A stretch of DNA of 64,000 nucleotides from Halorubrum aethiopicum (GTDB lineage Archaea > Halobacteriota > Halobacteria > Halobacteriales > Haloferacaceae), in NCBI RefSeq assembly GCF_001542905.1, contig NZ_LOAJ01000001.1:2418001-2482000 (forward strand), read 5' to 3'. The notes under the pieces are model-generated. The model was not told the DNA's origin. It ran no database searches and worked only from the letters and a program-made list of their open reading frames with translations. Positions 50,394 through 60,559 of the stretch are shown piece after piece. How positions within the stretch are numbered: the stretch's first letter is position 1; every line of letters begins with the position of its first letter. Position numbers and translations under genes: made by a program.

Positions 50394-53300
50394 CTACAGC
50401 CGGATCCGCTCGACCGCGGTGCCCGCGCTCTCGAACTCCTCGTCCGTGGCGGCCGCGACCACGACGGTCCGTGCGTCGTCGTCCGCGATCCGGACCTCGA
50501 ACGCGCCGTCCGTCGGCGTCGCGAGCGCCGACCCGCCGGCAGTGAAGACCGCGACCCGCTCGCCGGTCGTCTCGCCCGCGACGACGACCGCGCCGTCTTC
50601 GAGTTCGGCGTCGGCGGTCAGCTCCGGGGCCGCGGGGCGGTCACGCTCGACGAAGCGGTCGCGGACGACCGCCGGCGTCTCGACGGGCTCGCCGGCGTCG
50701 ACGCCGTGTGCGAGGCGGATGAACCCCGCCATCGACCAGGCGAGCGGGGTCGCCCCCCCGGTCCCCTCGCCGAACTCCCAGCCGTACTCGGTCGGATGCT
50801 CGCGGTCCCACACCTGTTCGGGGAGCATCCGGCCGTCGTTGCCGAAGCCCGCCATCGTCTCGAGCAGCGAGCCCGGCTCGAGCGCGGCGTCGTCGGTGCC
50901 GCCGAATGCGTCCGGGCCGTCGGCGCGAGCGCGGAGCTCGTACTCGCCGCGCTCGCCGGTGAAGATGGGCCAGAGCCGTCCCTTCCCGTCGCCGGTGCCG
51001 GCCCACGGGCCGCCGGGGTCGCCGTAGCCGAGCTCGCCGTAGGCGTCGCCGACGTAGCGGTACCAGGCGGGGCCGTGCGGGGTGTCGACCCGGATGGAGT
51101 CGTCGACGACCTCGACGGAGTTGCGGACGACCGGGTCGTCGGCGGGCTTCACGCCGAGCCGGACGAGCTCGAGGAAGCCGCCGTCGACGATCTCGCGCTC
51201 GTCGTAGGTCGGCCCGTCGTTGGCGATCGTCCGCGGCCGACCGGCGTTCGGGTCGCCGTCGGCGGTGATCCGGAGGTAGTAGGGCGTCTCGTCGTGGCGG
51301 TCCGTCCCCGTGTCCGTCGCACACCACTCCTCGACGCGGTCGGCCCAGTCGTCGGCGAGCGCGAGCCACGCGAGCGCGTCCGCGCGGAGGGATCCGGGTG
51401 ACGGCGCGTCGCTCGTGCCGGAATCGTCGTCACCCTCCGCGGCGGAGCCGCCGGCCTCGATCCGGTCCGCCTCCGCGAGCGCGAGCGCGGCCGCACACGT
51501 CAGCCCCGCGATCTCGGCGGCGATGCTCGACGGCGAGTAGCCCGCCTCCTCCTCCCAGCGCTCCTGGGCGGTCTGCGGGCCGTTCCGGGCCACGTATCCG
51601 ACCGACCGGCGAACCTGCTCGTAGTCGTAATCGGCATCCGAGAGCGTCACCCCGCGTTCGTACAGCTGCCACGCCATCACGGAGGGGAACGCGATGTTGT
51701 CCATCTGCTCGCCGCCCCAGCGGGTCCGCCCGTCGATGTAGGTGTTCTGCGGGAGGAACCCGGAGCCGTCCTGTTGGGTGTTGTAGAGGTACGCGAGCGC
51801 GTCCGCGCCGCGCTCCACCTCGCCGACCTCGACCAGCGCGGTGAACACCTGGTAGAGGTCGCGCGACCAGACGAAGTTGTAGCCGTACCCGCGGTCCTCC
51901 TCGGCGTACTCCGTCTCGCCCCACGGGACCGACGGGCTGGCGATCCCGGCCCCGTCGTGACGCTTGTCCTCGACGGCCGCGAGCGTCATGAGCGCGAACC
52001 GGTACTGTGCCTCGAGGTCGGGGTCGCCGGTCACGGCGTCCGGGTACTCCCGCCCGGCGAGCCACTCGCGCCAGGTGTCGACGTACGCCGACTCGACGGC
52101 CTCGAAGCCGCGCGAGAGCGCCCCCTCCGCCTCGCCGAGCGCCGCCGCGGTGTCGCCCCGCTCGGCGAACCCGATCGCGACCGTCTCGGAGACGGTCGTC
52201 CCGCTCCCGAGGAGGCCGGCAAGCACGACGTTGCCGCTCGCGGTCGCGTCGACCTCGCCGGCCGCCGCCCGCTCGCCGCCGCCGAACAGCGACTCGAGCC
52301 CGTCGTCGCCGGCCGCGAACGCGCCCGCCCAGTCGAAGCCGTCGGCGCTCGTGACCGCGGCGGCGACCTCGAACGGCTCGCCCTCGTCGTCGACCAGCTT
52401 CCCCGGCGGGCGGTTCCCGCTCTCGCTGTGGGCGAGCAGGTGGTACGGGCCGTCGCCGACGCGGCTCCCGCGGTCGTCGGTGCCGACGTTCGCGAGCGCG
52501 GTGTCCGCGACCGCGTACACGTCGTACGCGCGGGCCCCCTCGAACTCGACGTCCGCGAGGATCGCGTCGCCCGCAGTGTCGACCGCGTACTCAACGGTGA
52601 GCGTCCAACTGTGGCCGTGGCCGTCGCCGGACTCGCGGATCGTCTGTCTGTACGCGAGCGCGTCCTCGGCGCTCGGCTCGGTGGTTCGCGTGATCGTCTC
52701 CGTCGTCGTCACGTGGCCCGTCTCGTCGAACGTCCGGACGGTGTGTCCCGTCTCGGGGTCGGCGATCAGGAAGTCGAACGTCCGGAGGTTCATCACGTCG
52801 ATCCGGGGGAACCGCGCCTCCGTCAGCGCCCCCTCGGTCAGCGTGAACCAGACGGGGACCGGGTCCTCTGCGGCGTGATCGGCGGGCGTGCCGACGCCGA
52901 ACTTTCGGCCGGTCGTCCACCGCGGGGCCTCCGGGCCGCTGGGGCGATCGTGCGGCACCGGGAGCGTCCCGTGTCGCGCGAGCGTCGCGGTCGCGTCCAG
53001 ACGGAGCGCGTGCGCCCACGCGATGGGCGTCGCGCTATCGAGGTCGCCGTCGTCGAAGACCTGCTCCGCGAGCAGGCCCGACTCGTTCGCGAAGGGGCCG
53101 TCGGACTCACACAGCGCGTACAGCCGGCGGGCGGCGGAGAAGAGCGGATCCGCGTTCTCGTCGCGCGACCGGAGGATCCCGCCGACGGTGCCGGCGGCGA
53201 CCGCGCCCCACAGCGTCGCGATCGACCACACCTTCGCGCCGCCCTGTTCCGCCGTCCGCCAGTCGTCGCCGACGAACCGGACCAGCCCCTCGACGTGCTC

Positions 53301-55115
53301 CGTCTCGCGTCCCAGCGCGTCGATCGACGTCCGGACGTGCGTCGACACCTGCGAGACGAGCGCGTCGAGGTCGACCGCGTCGGGGACGGGACCGAGCGGA
53401 GAGTCCGCCTCGGCACCGCCACCGGCGACGGTCGGTCGTTCCCCAGCGAGCGCGACGTACTCGGCGAGCGCGTCCGCGAGCGCGAAGGTGCTGGCGTCGG
53501 CGCGCTCGTCGCCGTCGCCGTTGCTGGCGCGCTGCGGGAACCGCTCGAGTTCGGGTATCCACCGGTCCTGGAGCCCGGCGGCCGCGTCGTCGGCGGCGGT
53601 CGCGGCCGCGGCCCGCAGGTCCGCCCCGAGCGGGGCACGCGCGACCGATGCGAAGGCGCGGAGGTACGTCGCGCCCGTGTGCGTGAAGCGTCCAATGGCG
53701 TTCTCCCAGCAGTTCTGACAGCGGCGGGGGAGCCCGTCGTCGAGCGTCGTCTCCCGGAGGAACGCGACCGCGTCGGCGATCGCCTCGTCGACCCGGGCGC
53801 GGAGGGGCTCGGGTACCTCCGTGGTACGCCGGAGCTCCGCGAGGAACGCGACGACCGACGCCGGCTGGTCGAGCTGGTCGTTGGGGCTCGCGCCGTCGCC
53901 CGCCTCGATCCGGGCGTTCGCCCAGCCCGGCGCGACCTTTCCGGAGTCGGCCCAGACGCGGTGGGGCCAGCTCCCGTCGGCGTCCTGGGTGCGACAGAGG
54001 AACGCCGCCGACGCGAGGAGGTCCTCGCGCGCGTCCAACTCGAGCTCCTCGCTCGCGGCGAGCAGCGCGCTCGACGCCTCCGCCTCGTCGCGGAACCACG
54101 TGTAGCCGTAGCCGCCGGAGGTCGCGTAGAAGTGGTCGAACTCGGGGCCGGCGATCCGACCGCCGGAGGCCGACTCGAGGAAGTCGAGCGCCCGGAGGTC
54201 GCTCGCGACCGTCGCTCCCCGGGGAACCGAGTCGGGGACCGCCGGCGCGCGCGCCTCGGCCGCCTCGCGGACGCTTTCGGTGTCGGCGTGGGCGGTCGCG
54301 ATCCGCGAGACCGTCTCGAGCCGCTGGGCGCGGTCGGCGTCCTCCGCGAGCCGCGTTCCGTCGCGAGGCGCACTCGGGGACCCTCCGTTCTCGTCGAGGA
54401 CGGGGCGGCTGACGAGGGTGACGCGCTCGGTCCGCCCGTCGCGCTCGAAGGGAGCCCGGACGACCACGTCGGGCGTGAGACTGGTGTCCTCGCGCTCGTC
54501 GATCTCGCCGCGGTGCGGGGTCCGGCCGTCGTCCTCGCCGAGCAACTGGGGGATCGTCTCCTGGCGCTGGCCGTGCGCCGCCGAGAGGCCGGTGGAGGCG
54601 GTGAGGAAGTCGTGTTCCCGGCGGTGGAACACCTCGATCACGTCGCCGTCGGCGGGGCCGGCCCCCTCGTGGACGAGGTTGCCGACGCGGCCCTCGACCA
54701 TGTCGGGCGCGAACGCGCAGCTGGCGACGAGGTCGGCGTTCGCCGGCGGCGACCCACGGAGGACGACGTGCGTGAGGTGGGCGTCCCCGACGACGAGGTC
54801 GAACTGGTGGACGGTGTACCGGCCGGCGTCGTACTCGGTCTCGACGAGCGGGGTGTCGCCGTCGTAGTGCTGTCGGGTGGTCTCGAGGTCGGCGAGCCAC
54901 CGCACGCCGCCGCTTCCGGCGATCCCGATCCGGACTCGGTCGGTCCCGCCCACGCCGGAGAGCGCGTACGAACAGTCGTGAGCGTCGCCGTCCGGCCCGA
55001 CGTGGACCAGCCGACCGCCGTCGCCGGTGAACGCCCCGACGGTGGTGGGCCGCTCCGTCGAGTAACGTTCGCCGCGGCGACGTTTGTGTTCCGTGATCGC
55101 GGTTCGCAGTCGCAT
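50394..55115 (-). CDS. Tandem GH15 protein: two glucoamylase/glucodextranase-type modules in one chain
   Basis: 1573 residues. The N-terminal half (1-740) is a GH15-type module with a beta-sandwich front and (alpha/alpha)6 barrel: YGYTWFRDEAEASSALL, QLDQP, and WAHALRL near the end, with LLAEQVFD providing the usual catalytic-base Glu (E684). The C-terminal half (about 790-1573) begins with a glucodextranase-N beta domain (WFTLTEGALTEARFPRIDVMNLRTFDFLIAD). It continues with YNFVWSRDLYQVFTALVEVG, QMDN, KGRLWPIFTGERGEYEL and LPEQVWD (E1433), and ends in a small beta tail. At the general-acid position (Glu in bacterial QMDE) the two halves have Gln417 and Asn1140. It breaks down alpha-glucans from the non-reducing end if active. 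ATG 55115. Confidence 0.85.
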   Translation of the reverse strand: MRLRTAITEHKRRRGERYSTERPTTVGAFTGDGGRLVHVGPDGDAHDCSYALSGVGGTDRVRIGIAGSGGVRWLADLETTRQHYDGDTPLVETEYDAGRYTVHQFDLVVGDAHLTHVVLRGSPPANADLVASCAFAPDMVEGRVGNLVHEGAGPADGDVIEVFHRREHDFLTASTGLSAAHGQRQETIPQLLGEDDGRTPHRGEIDEREDTSLTPDVVVRAPFERDGRTERVTLVSRPVLDENGGSPSAPRDGTRLAEDADRAQRLETVSRIATAHADTESVREAAEARAPAVPDSVPRGATVASDLRALDFLESASGGRIAGPEFDHFYATSGGYGYTWFRDEAEASSALLAASEELELDAREDLLASAAFLCRTQDADGSWPHRVWADSGKVAPGWANARIEAGDGASPNDQLDQPASVVAFLAELRRTTEVPEPLRARVDEAIADAVAFLRETTLDDGLPRRCQNCWENAIGRFTHTGATYLRAFASVARAPLGADLRAAAATAADDAAAGLQDRWIPELERFPQRASNGDGDERADASTFALADALAEYVALAGERPTVAGGGAEADSPLGPVPDAVDLDALVSQVSTHVRTSIDALGRETEHVEGLVRFVGDDWRTAEQGGAKVWSIATLWGAVAAGTVGGILRSRDENADPLFSAARRLYALCESDGPFANESGLLAEQVFDDGDLDSATPIAWAHALRLDATATLARHGTLPVPHDRPSGPEAPRWTTGRKFGVGTPADHAAEDPVPVWFTLTEGALTEARFPRIDVMNLRTFDFLIADPETGHTVRTFDETGHVTTTETITRTTEPSAEDALAYRQTIRESGDGHGHSWTLTVEYAVDTAGDAILADVEFEGARAYDVYAVADTALANVGTDDRGSRVGDGPYHLLAHSESGNRPPGKLVDDEGEPFEVAAAVTSADGFDWAGAFAAGDDGLESLFGGGERAAAGEVDATASGNVVLAGLLGSGTTVSETVAIGFAERGDTAAALGEAEGALSRGFEAVESAYVDTWREWLAGREYPDAVTGDPDLEAQYRFALMTLAAVEDKRHDGAGIASPSVPWGETEYAEEDRGYGYNFVWSRDLYQVFTALVEVGEVERGADALAYLYNTQQDGSGFLPQNTYIDGRTRWGGEQMDNIAFPSVMAWQLYERGVTLSDADYDYEQVRRSVGYVARNGPQTAQERWEEEAGYSPSSIAAEIAGLTCAAALALAEADRIEAGGSAAEGDDDSGTSDAPSPGSLRADALAWLALADDWADRVEEWCATDTGTDRHDETPYYLRITADGDPNAGRPRTIANDGPTYDEREIVDGGFLELVRLGVKPADDPVVRNSVEVVDDSIRVDTPHGPAWYRYVGDAYGELGYGDPGGPWAGTGDGKGRLWPIFTGERGEYELRARADGPDAFGGTDDAALEPGSLLETMAGFGNDGRMLPEQVWDREHPTEYGWEFGEGTGGATPLAWSMAGFIRLAHGVDAGEPVETPAVVRDRFVERDRPAAPELTADAELEDGAVVVAGETTGERVAVFTAGGSALATPTDGAFEVRIADDDARTVVVAAATDEEFESAGTAVERIRL

Positions 55116-55296
55116 GCGAGTCCTGCCGGCCGCGGGAGCAAAAGCCTTGACGGACCGGGCGAAGCTGCTCGGCCGATCGAGACGGTCGTCTCGGAGCCGA
55201 CCGGGCAGTCCCGCGCGGCGAGTACGGGCCTCGACGGCGACGCGCCAGTTTGGCGTCGAGAGCAACACCGAAGACCCCGGGCGTCGATGGGCCGGC

Positions 55297-57372
55297 ATGC
55301 ACCACCCCGGACCCCCACGGTTCGTCTCCACCGGCGAGACGGTACAGCTCGCGCCGCGGGACCCGGACCCGGACGGCCGCTACGCGTGGCGGGTCGCGGA
55401 CGCGCCGCCGACGAGCGACTCGACCGTCGGGTCCGACCCCGTGACCGAGTTCACCCCGGACGTTCCGGGCCAGTACCGGCTCGGGCTCGACGCCCCGGAC
55501 GGCGACCACCTGTTGACCGTGCTGGCGTTCTCCGCGGCCTACGCGGGCGTCGACGTCGCCGGCGGCAGCGGCGAGGCGATCCGCGACCGCGACGCCGACC
55601 GCGCGGGGATCGACTACGCGGCCGGCAGGCTCGCCGACGACGGGGGCCCGCCCCGGATCGGACTCGACGCCGAGATCGAGGACGCGGAGGTCGTCGTCCG
55701 CGCGGCCGCGACGCCGAACCCGGCCTCGTCGCTCGCGGCCGACGACCTCGCCGTGCGATTCGTGATCGACGACCGCGACGTGGCCGCGGCGACCGCGGCC
55801 GGCCGGACGAACCCGCGGGACGCGGTGACCGAGACGGAGACGGAAGGCGGGGCGATCCTCCGGCTGCCGACCGGGTCGATTCCCGACCGACTGCGCGTTC
55901 ACGCGGTCGCCGTCGCCCGCGAGCGCGGCGAGGACGCCCGCGTCAGCGTCGCCGACGCCGTCTCGATCGACCGCGTCGACGGCGGCGGCTCCGACCCGTT
56001 CGCCGGGGGCGACGCTCTCGGCGACCCGACGGCGGGCGAGTCCTTCGCGGTGACGCGGCCGAACCGACCGCCCGCGTGGACCGCGGACGCTAGCGTCTAC
56101 GAGGTGTACGTCCGGACCTTCGCCGACGCCGACCACGGGGAGACGCTCGCCGCGATCGAAGAGCGGCTCCCCGAGATCGCCGAACTGGGCGTCGACACGC
56201 TGTGGCTCACGCCCGTGCTCGAGAACGACGGGAAGCCGCACGGCTACAACATCACGGACTTCCGCTCCGTCGCCGACGACCTCGGCGACCGCGAGGACTA
56301 CGAGCGACTGGTCGAGACGGCCCACGACAACGGGATGCGCGTGCTCTTCGACCTCGTGTTGAACCACACCGCCCGCGACCATCCCTGGTTCCGGGACGCC
56401 TACCGGAACCCCGACTCGCCGTACCGCGACCGCTACGAGTGGCAGTCGTCGGGCGAGCCGGAGACCTACTTCGACTGGGAGCTGATCGCGAACCTGAACC
56501 ACGCGAACCTGACGGTCAGGCGGTACCTCCTCGACGTGGTCGACGAGTGGGCACCGCTCGTCGACGGCTTCCGCTGTGACATGGCGTGGGCGGTCCCCGA
56601 CTCGCTCTGGCGGGAGATCCGCGACCGCGTGAAGGCGGCCGACCCGGAGTTCCTGTTGATGGACGAGACGATCCCGTACGTCCCCCGGTTCCACGAGGGG
56701 ATGTTCGACGTCCACTTCGACGCGACGCTGTATTTCACCCTCCGGCAGGTCGGGCGCGGCCACGAGCCGGCCGACGCCGTGATCGACGCGGTCGAGAAGC
56801 GCGCCGCGATCGGCTTCCCCGACCACGCCGGCTTCCTCCAGTACGTCGAGAACCACGACGAGACCCGCTATCGGGTGGAGTGCGGCGACGACGCGGCGGC
56901 CGCGGCGGCCGCGGCGACGTTCACCCTTCCCGGCGTGCCGATGGTGTACGCGGGCCAGGAGATCGGCCAGCGCGGCCGGCGCGACGCGATCGCCTGGGAG
57001 CACGCCCGCGAGGAGGTCCGCGAGCGCTACGCGCGGCTGTCGGCCGCCCACGACGCGCACCCGGCGCTCGGCCCGGAGGGCGACCTCGAGCGAGTCGACT
57101 ACCGCGTCGCCGGCGACGGGACGGGAGAACGGCAGATCGCCGCCGAGAGCGACGCGGTCCACCCCGACGACGTGGTGGCGTTCCGTCGCGAACGCGGCTC
57201 GGAGGCGCTCGTAGTCGTCCTCAACTTCGCGCCGGGCGAGGCGCTCGTCGCCGTCGACGCCGACCACGGGCGGTTGGACGTCGTCACGGGCGATCCCTGC
57301 GTGGAGGCCGACGCCGAGGGGGAAGACCGGATCCGCGTCGACGACGTGGCGGTGGTGCCGGCGGGGAGGTAG
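55297..57372 (+). CDS. Alpha-amylase family protein (GH13) with N-terminal beta domains
   Basis: 691 residues. Residues about 1-255 are beta-rich accessory domains without a signal peptide, so the enzyme is probably cytoplasmic. The catalytic barrel starts WTADASVYEVYVRTFADA. Region I is DLVLNHTARDHP, region II GFRCDMAWA (nucleophile D428), region III FLLMDETIPYV (acid/base E457), and region IV YVENHDETR (D521). A C-terminal beta domain ends DDVAVVPAGR. It resembles cyclomaltodextrinase/neopullulanase-like GH13 that hydrolyses internal alpha-1,4 bonds. It is divergent from the GH15 gene by 181 bp and followed by malQ. Confidence 0.88.
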   Translation: MHHPGPPRFVSTGETVQLAPRDPDPDGRYAWRVADAPPTSDSTVGSDPVTEFTPDVPGQYRLGLDAPDGDHLLTVLAFSAAYAGVDVAGGSGEAIRDRDADRAGIDYAAGRLADDGGPPRIGLDAEIEDAEVVVRAAATPNPASSLAADDLAVRFVIDDRDVAAATAAGRTNPRDAVTETETEGGAILRLPTGSIPDRLRVHAVAVARERGEDARVSVADAVSIDRVDGGGSDPFAGGDALGDPTAGESFAVTRPNRPPAWTADASVYEVYVRTFADADHGETLAAIEERLPEIAELGVDTLWLTPVLENDGKPHGYNITDFRSVADDLGDREDYERLVETAHDNGMRVLFDLVLNHTARDHPWFRDAYRNPDSPYRDRYEWQSSGEPETYFDWELIANLNHANLTVRRYLLDVVDEWAPLVDGFRCDMAWAVPDSLWREIRDRVKAADPEFLLMDETIPYVPRFHEGMFDVHFDATLYFTLRQVGRGHEPADAVIDAVEKRAAIGFPDHAGFLQYVENHDETRYRVECGDDAAAAAAAATFTLPGVPMVYAGQEIGQRGRRDAIAWEHAREEVRERYARLSAAHDAHPALGPEGDLERVDYRVAGDGTGERQIAAESDAVHPDDVVAFRRERGSEALVVVLNFAPGEALVAVDADHGRLDVVTGDPCVEADAEGEDRIRVDDVAVVPAGR

Positions 57373-57489
57373 GACGAGGTAGGGCGCGGTGGCGTGACGA
57401 CCGACGCGACGGCGGGAGGGAGCGCGGAGCCGTGACGCGGGCCCCGCGCGGACGCAACGCTTGAGTCGGTGGCCGTCGCAGGCGTAGCC

Positions 57490-58998
57490 ATGCGATTCGA
57501 TCGCTCCGACGGAGTGTTCTGTCACGTCACGTCGCTTCCGGGGCCACACGGGATCGGCGACCTCGGCGACGGCGCGGCGGCGTTCCTCTCGTTTCTCGGG
57601 GACTGCGGCGTCGACTACTGGCAGGTGTGTCCGCTCGGTCCGACCATCGGGGCCGCCGGGGAGTCGCCGTACCAGTCGCCCTCGGCGTTCGCCGGCAACC
57701 CGCTGTTGATCGACCTGGAGGGGCTCGTCGACGACGGCTGGCTCGAGGCGGACGAGCTGGAGCCGGTCCCCGACTTCCCGACCGACCGGGTCGACTACGA
57801 GGCGGTCCGGGAGTACAAGCTCCCGCTGTTGCGAACCGCGTTCGACCGGTTCGAGTCGGAGCGGGCGGAAGACGCGGCGGCGACGGGAGACGCGGCGGCG
57901 GCGTTCGACGCCTTCCGCGAGCGGGAGCCGTGGGCGGGCGAGTACGCGCTGTTCCGCGCGCTCTCGGCCGCCAGACCGGAGGACACCTGGATCGAGTGGC
58001 CGGAGCCGCTCCGCACGCGCGAGCCGGACGCGCTCGCGGCGGCGCGGGAGGAGCACGCCGAAACGATCCGGTACCACGAGTTCTGCCAGTGGACGTTCGA
58101 CCGGCAGTGGGCGGCCCTGCGCGACCGCGCCGCGGAGGCGGGCGTCGAGATCGTCGGCGACGTGCCGATCTACGTCGCGCTCGACTCCGCGGACGTGTGG
58201 GCGAACCCGGAGGCGTTCCGGCTCGACGAGGGGAACCGCCCGGCCGCGGTGGCGGGGGTGCCGCCGAACGCCGGCGACGACGGGCAGCGCTGGGGGAACC
58301 CCGTCTACGACTGGGAGCGGCTCGCCGAGAACGACTACGGTTGGTGGATGGAGCGGTTCCGCCGGCTGTTCGATCTCGCCGACGTCGCCCGGCTCGACCA
58401 CTTCCTCGGGTTCGTGCGGTACTGGGCGATCCCCGCCGACGCCGACGACCCGGCCGCGGGCGAGTGGCGCGACGGACCGGGGCGGGCGCTCTTCGAGGCG
58501 GTCGAGCGCGAGTTCGGCGAGGCCCCCTTCATCGCGGAGGACCTCGGATTCGAGGACGCGCGGATGGACGACCTGATGGCCGACTTCGGCTTCCCCGGGA
58601 TGCGGGTGCCCCAGTACGCGAACTGGACGGAGGCGGGCAACCCGTACCAGCCGATGCACTACCCCGAACGGGTGGTCGGCTACACCTCCACGCACGACAC
58701 CGACACCTGGGTCGGCTACTACGAGGACCTCGATCCCGAGCAGCGCGACGCGCTCCACTACAACCTCGGGTACGGCGGCGACCGGCCGATAGAGTGGGCG
58801 ATCATCGACGAGGTGTGGAGCTCGGAGGCGATCCTCGCGATGACGACCGTCCAGGACCTGCTCGGGCTCGGCAGCGAGGCCCGGTTCAACGAGCCCGGGA
58901 CCGTCGACGGCAACTGGGAGTGGCGCGTCGAGCGCGACGCGCTGAGCGACGACCTCGCCGGGCGGCTCCGCGAGCTCGGCGAGTTCCACGTGCGGTGA
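57490..58998 (+). CDS. malQ: 4-alpha-glucanotransferase (GH77)
   Basis: 502 residues. GIGDLGDGAAAFLSFLGDCGVDYWQVCPLGPT and GESPYQSPSAFAGNPLLIDL are the GH77 front; GDVPIYVALDSADVWANPEAF, RLDHFLGFVRYW (nucleophile D303) and APFIAEDLGFE (acid/base E350) follow, with STHDTDTWVGYY at the third acid. It moves maltodextrin units between chains. Together with the GH15 and GH13 genes it forms an alpha-glucan/maltodextrin degradation and remodelling cluster. ATG 57490. Confidence 0.93.
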   Translation: MRFDRSDGVFCHVTSLPGPHGIGDLGDGAAAFLSFLGDCGVDYWQVCPLGPTIGAAGESPYQSPSAFAGNPLLIDLEGLVDDGWLEADELEPVPDFPTDRVDYEAVREYKLPLLRTAFDRFESERAEDAAATGDAAAAFDAFREREPWAGEYALFRALSAARPEDTWIEWPEPLRTREPDALAAAREEHAETIRYHEFCQWTFDRQWAALRDRAAEAGVEIVGDVPIYVALDSADVWANPEAFRLDEGNRPAAVAGVPPNAGDDGQRWGNPVYDWERLAENDYGWWMERFRRLFDLADVARLDHFLGFVRYWAIPADADDPAAGEWRDGPGRALFEAVEREFGEAPFIAEDLGFEDARMDDLMADFGFPGMRVPQYANWTEAGNPYQPMHYPERVVGYTSTHDTDTWVGYYEDLDPEQRDALHYNLGYGGDRPIEWAIIDEVWSSEAILAMTTVQDLLGLGSEARFNEPGTVDGNWEWRVERDALSDDLAGRLRELGEFHVR

Positions 58999-59029
58999 CG
59001 GCGAACCGAACCCTCCCGCCGTCGGCGCG

Positions 59030-59124
59030 CGCGAAACGAGCGTAGCGAGTCGCGCGCGAGGGACGCGGCGAGCGGTGAAACCGCGAGCCGCGAGGCTGGG
59101 GAGGGTGAGGTGCGGGACGGTGAG
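59030..59124 (+). repeat. Dispersed structured element, partial copy 5
   Basis: It lies in the gap 58999-59211 between malQ and the carbamoylase-type gene. It has the conserved GAGCCGCGAGGCTGGGGAGG block with a GTGAGGTGCGG tail, preceded by the GA/GA hairpin at 59065-59091: GCGGC-GA-GCGGT, loop GAA, ACCGC-GA-GCCGC, every base paired. A flanking hairpin with GCGCGC arms lies just before it. The long CAAAG/CTTTG helix is missing. Confidence 0.55.
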
Positions 59125-59211
59125 GCGTGAGAGGAAACCGACCGCGTCGTTCGCGATCCACCGATCCGACGACGACGAACCGTTTTTATCCCGGCGGAGA
59201 GCCGTAGGCGT

Positions 59212-60486
59212 ATGGAACTCCCAGTCGACGCGGACCGACTCAGAGCGGACATCGAGGGGAACGCGGCGTTCGGCCGGATCGACCTCGAGGACCCCGACTC
59301 GCACGGCCGGACGAACCGCACCGGCAGCGAGGCGAACCGCGAGGCGCGCGACCGGTTCGTCGCGCGGCTCGAGGACGCCGGCATGGACGTGACCGTCGAC
59401 GCGATCGGCAACGTCGCCGGCGAGTGGGTCCCCGACTCCGCGGACCCCGACGCCGCGCCCGTCGCCTGCGGGAGCCACCTCGACAGCGTCCCCGAGGGCG
59501 GAATCTTCGACGGCCCGCTCGGCGTGTACGCCGCCCTCGAGTCCGTGCGCGCCATGCGCGACGCCGGCGTCGAGCCCCAGCGTCCGGTGGTCGTCGTCAG
59601 CTTCACCGAGGAGGAGGGCGCGACCTACGGTAACGGGCTGTTGGGCTCGAGCGTCGCGACCGGCGTGACCGACCTCGAGGAGGCGCTCGCGTTCGAGAAC
59701 GACGACGGCGAGACGGTCGGCGAGGCGCTCGAGTCGATCGGCTACCGCGGCGAGGGGACGGAGACCCTCGACCCGGCGGGATGGGACGCCTTCTACGAGC
59801 TTCACATCGAACAGGACACCACGCTCGAGGAGGCGGGCGTCGACGCCGGGATCGTCACGACGATCACGGGGATCAGCCACTGCGAGGCGACGATCCTCGG
59901 GGAGGCGAACCACGCGGGCGCGACCGCGATGGACGAGCGGACCGACGCGCTCGCGGCGGCGAGCGAGTTCGTGCTCGACGTCGAGGCCGCCGCCAACGAC
60001 GTGGTCGCCGAGTCGTCGGAGACCGCCGTCGGCACCGTGGGCGCGCTGTCGGTCTCGCCGAACGCGACGAACGTGGTTCCCGGCCGCGTCGAGGCCGGCG
60101 TGGACGTCCGGGACGTGAAGGCGGAGTCGATGGACGCGATCGCCGAGGCGGCCCGCGAGTCGCTCGCCAGACTGGAGCGCGAGCGGGGCGTGGAGACCGA
60201 CTTCGAGCGGCCGTCCACCGTTCTGCCGGAGCCGATGAGCGACCGGCTCCGGGAGATCGCCCGCGAGTCCGCGGACGCGGCGGGCCGGTCCGCGATCGAC
60301 CTCCACTCGGGTGCCGCACACGACGCGATGCGCGTCGCGCGAGTCACCGACGCGTCGCTGCTGTTCGCGCCCTCGCGCGACGGGGTCTCGCACAACCCGC
60401 GCGAGTGGACCGACTGGGCGGAGTGTGCGGCCGCGACGGAGGTCCTCGCGGGGGCGGTCGCGCTGACCGCCGGCGCGGACGAGTGA
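59212..60486 (+). CDS. Zinc-dependent N-carbamoylase/allantoate amidohydrolase-type hydrolase (M20C)
   Basis: 424 residues. HGRTNRTGSEANREARDRFVARL and GSHLDSVPEGGIFDGPLGV (metal site His-Asp) are followed by SFTEEEGATYGNGLLGS (Glu pair). YELHIEQDTTLEEAGVDAGIVTTITGI and LHSGAAHDAM (His) are diagnostic of the beta-ureidopropionase/allantoate amidohydrolase/L-carbamoylase branch. It hydrolyses N-carbamoyl amino acids or ureido compounds. ATG 59212 follows a GTTTTTATCC box by about 25 bases. The substrate is unknown; the neighbours are malQ and MscS. Confidence 0.87.
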   Translation: MELPVDADRLRADIEGNAAFGRIDLEDPDSHGRTNRTGSEANREARDRFVARLEDAGMDVTVDAIGNVAGEWVPDSADPDAAPVACGSHLDSVPEGGIFDGPLGVYAALESVRAMRDAGVEPQRPVVVVSFTEEEGATYGNGLLGSSVATGVTDLEEALAFENDDGETVGEALESIGYRGEGTETLDPAGWDAFYELHIEQDTTLEEAGVDAGIVTTITGISHCEATILGEANHAGATAMDERTDALAAASEFVLDVEAAANDVVAESSETAVGTVGALSVSPNATNVVPGRVEAGVDVRDVKAESMDAIAEAARESLARLERERGVETDFERPSTVLPEPMSDRLREIARESADAAGRSAIDLHSGAAHDAMRVARVTDASLLFAPSRDGVSHNPREWTDWAECAAATEVLAGAVALTAGADE

Positions 60487-60559
60487 GGTCGGCGGCCCCG
60501 GAGAGCGCGGAGGAGCCCGCGGCCACAACGGTTTTGCCGCCGCCAGTCGACCACCCGTC

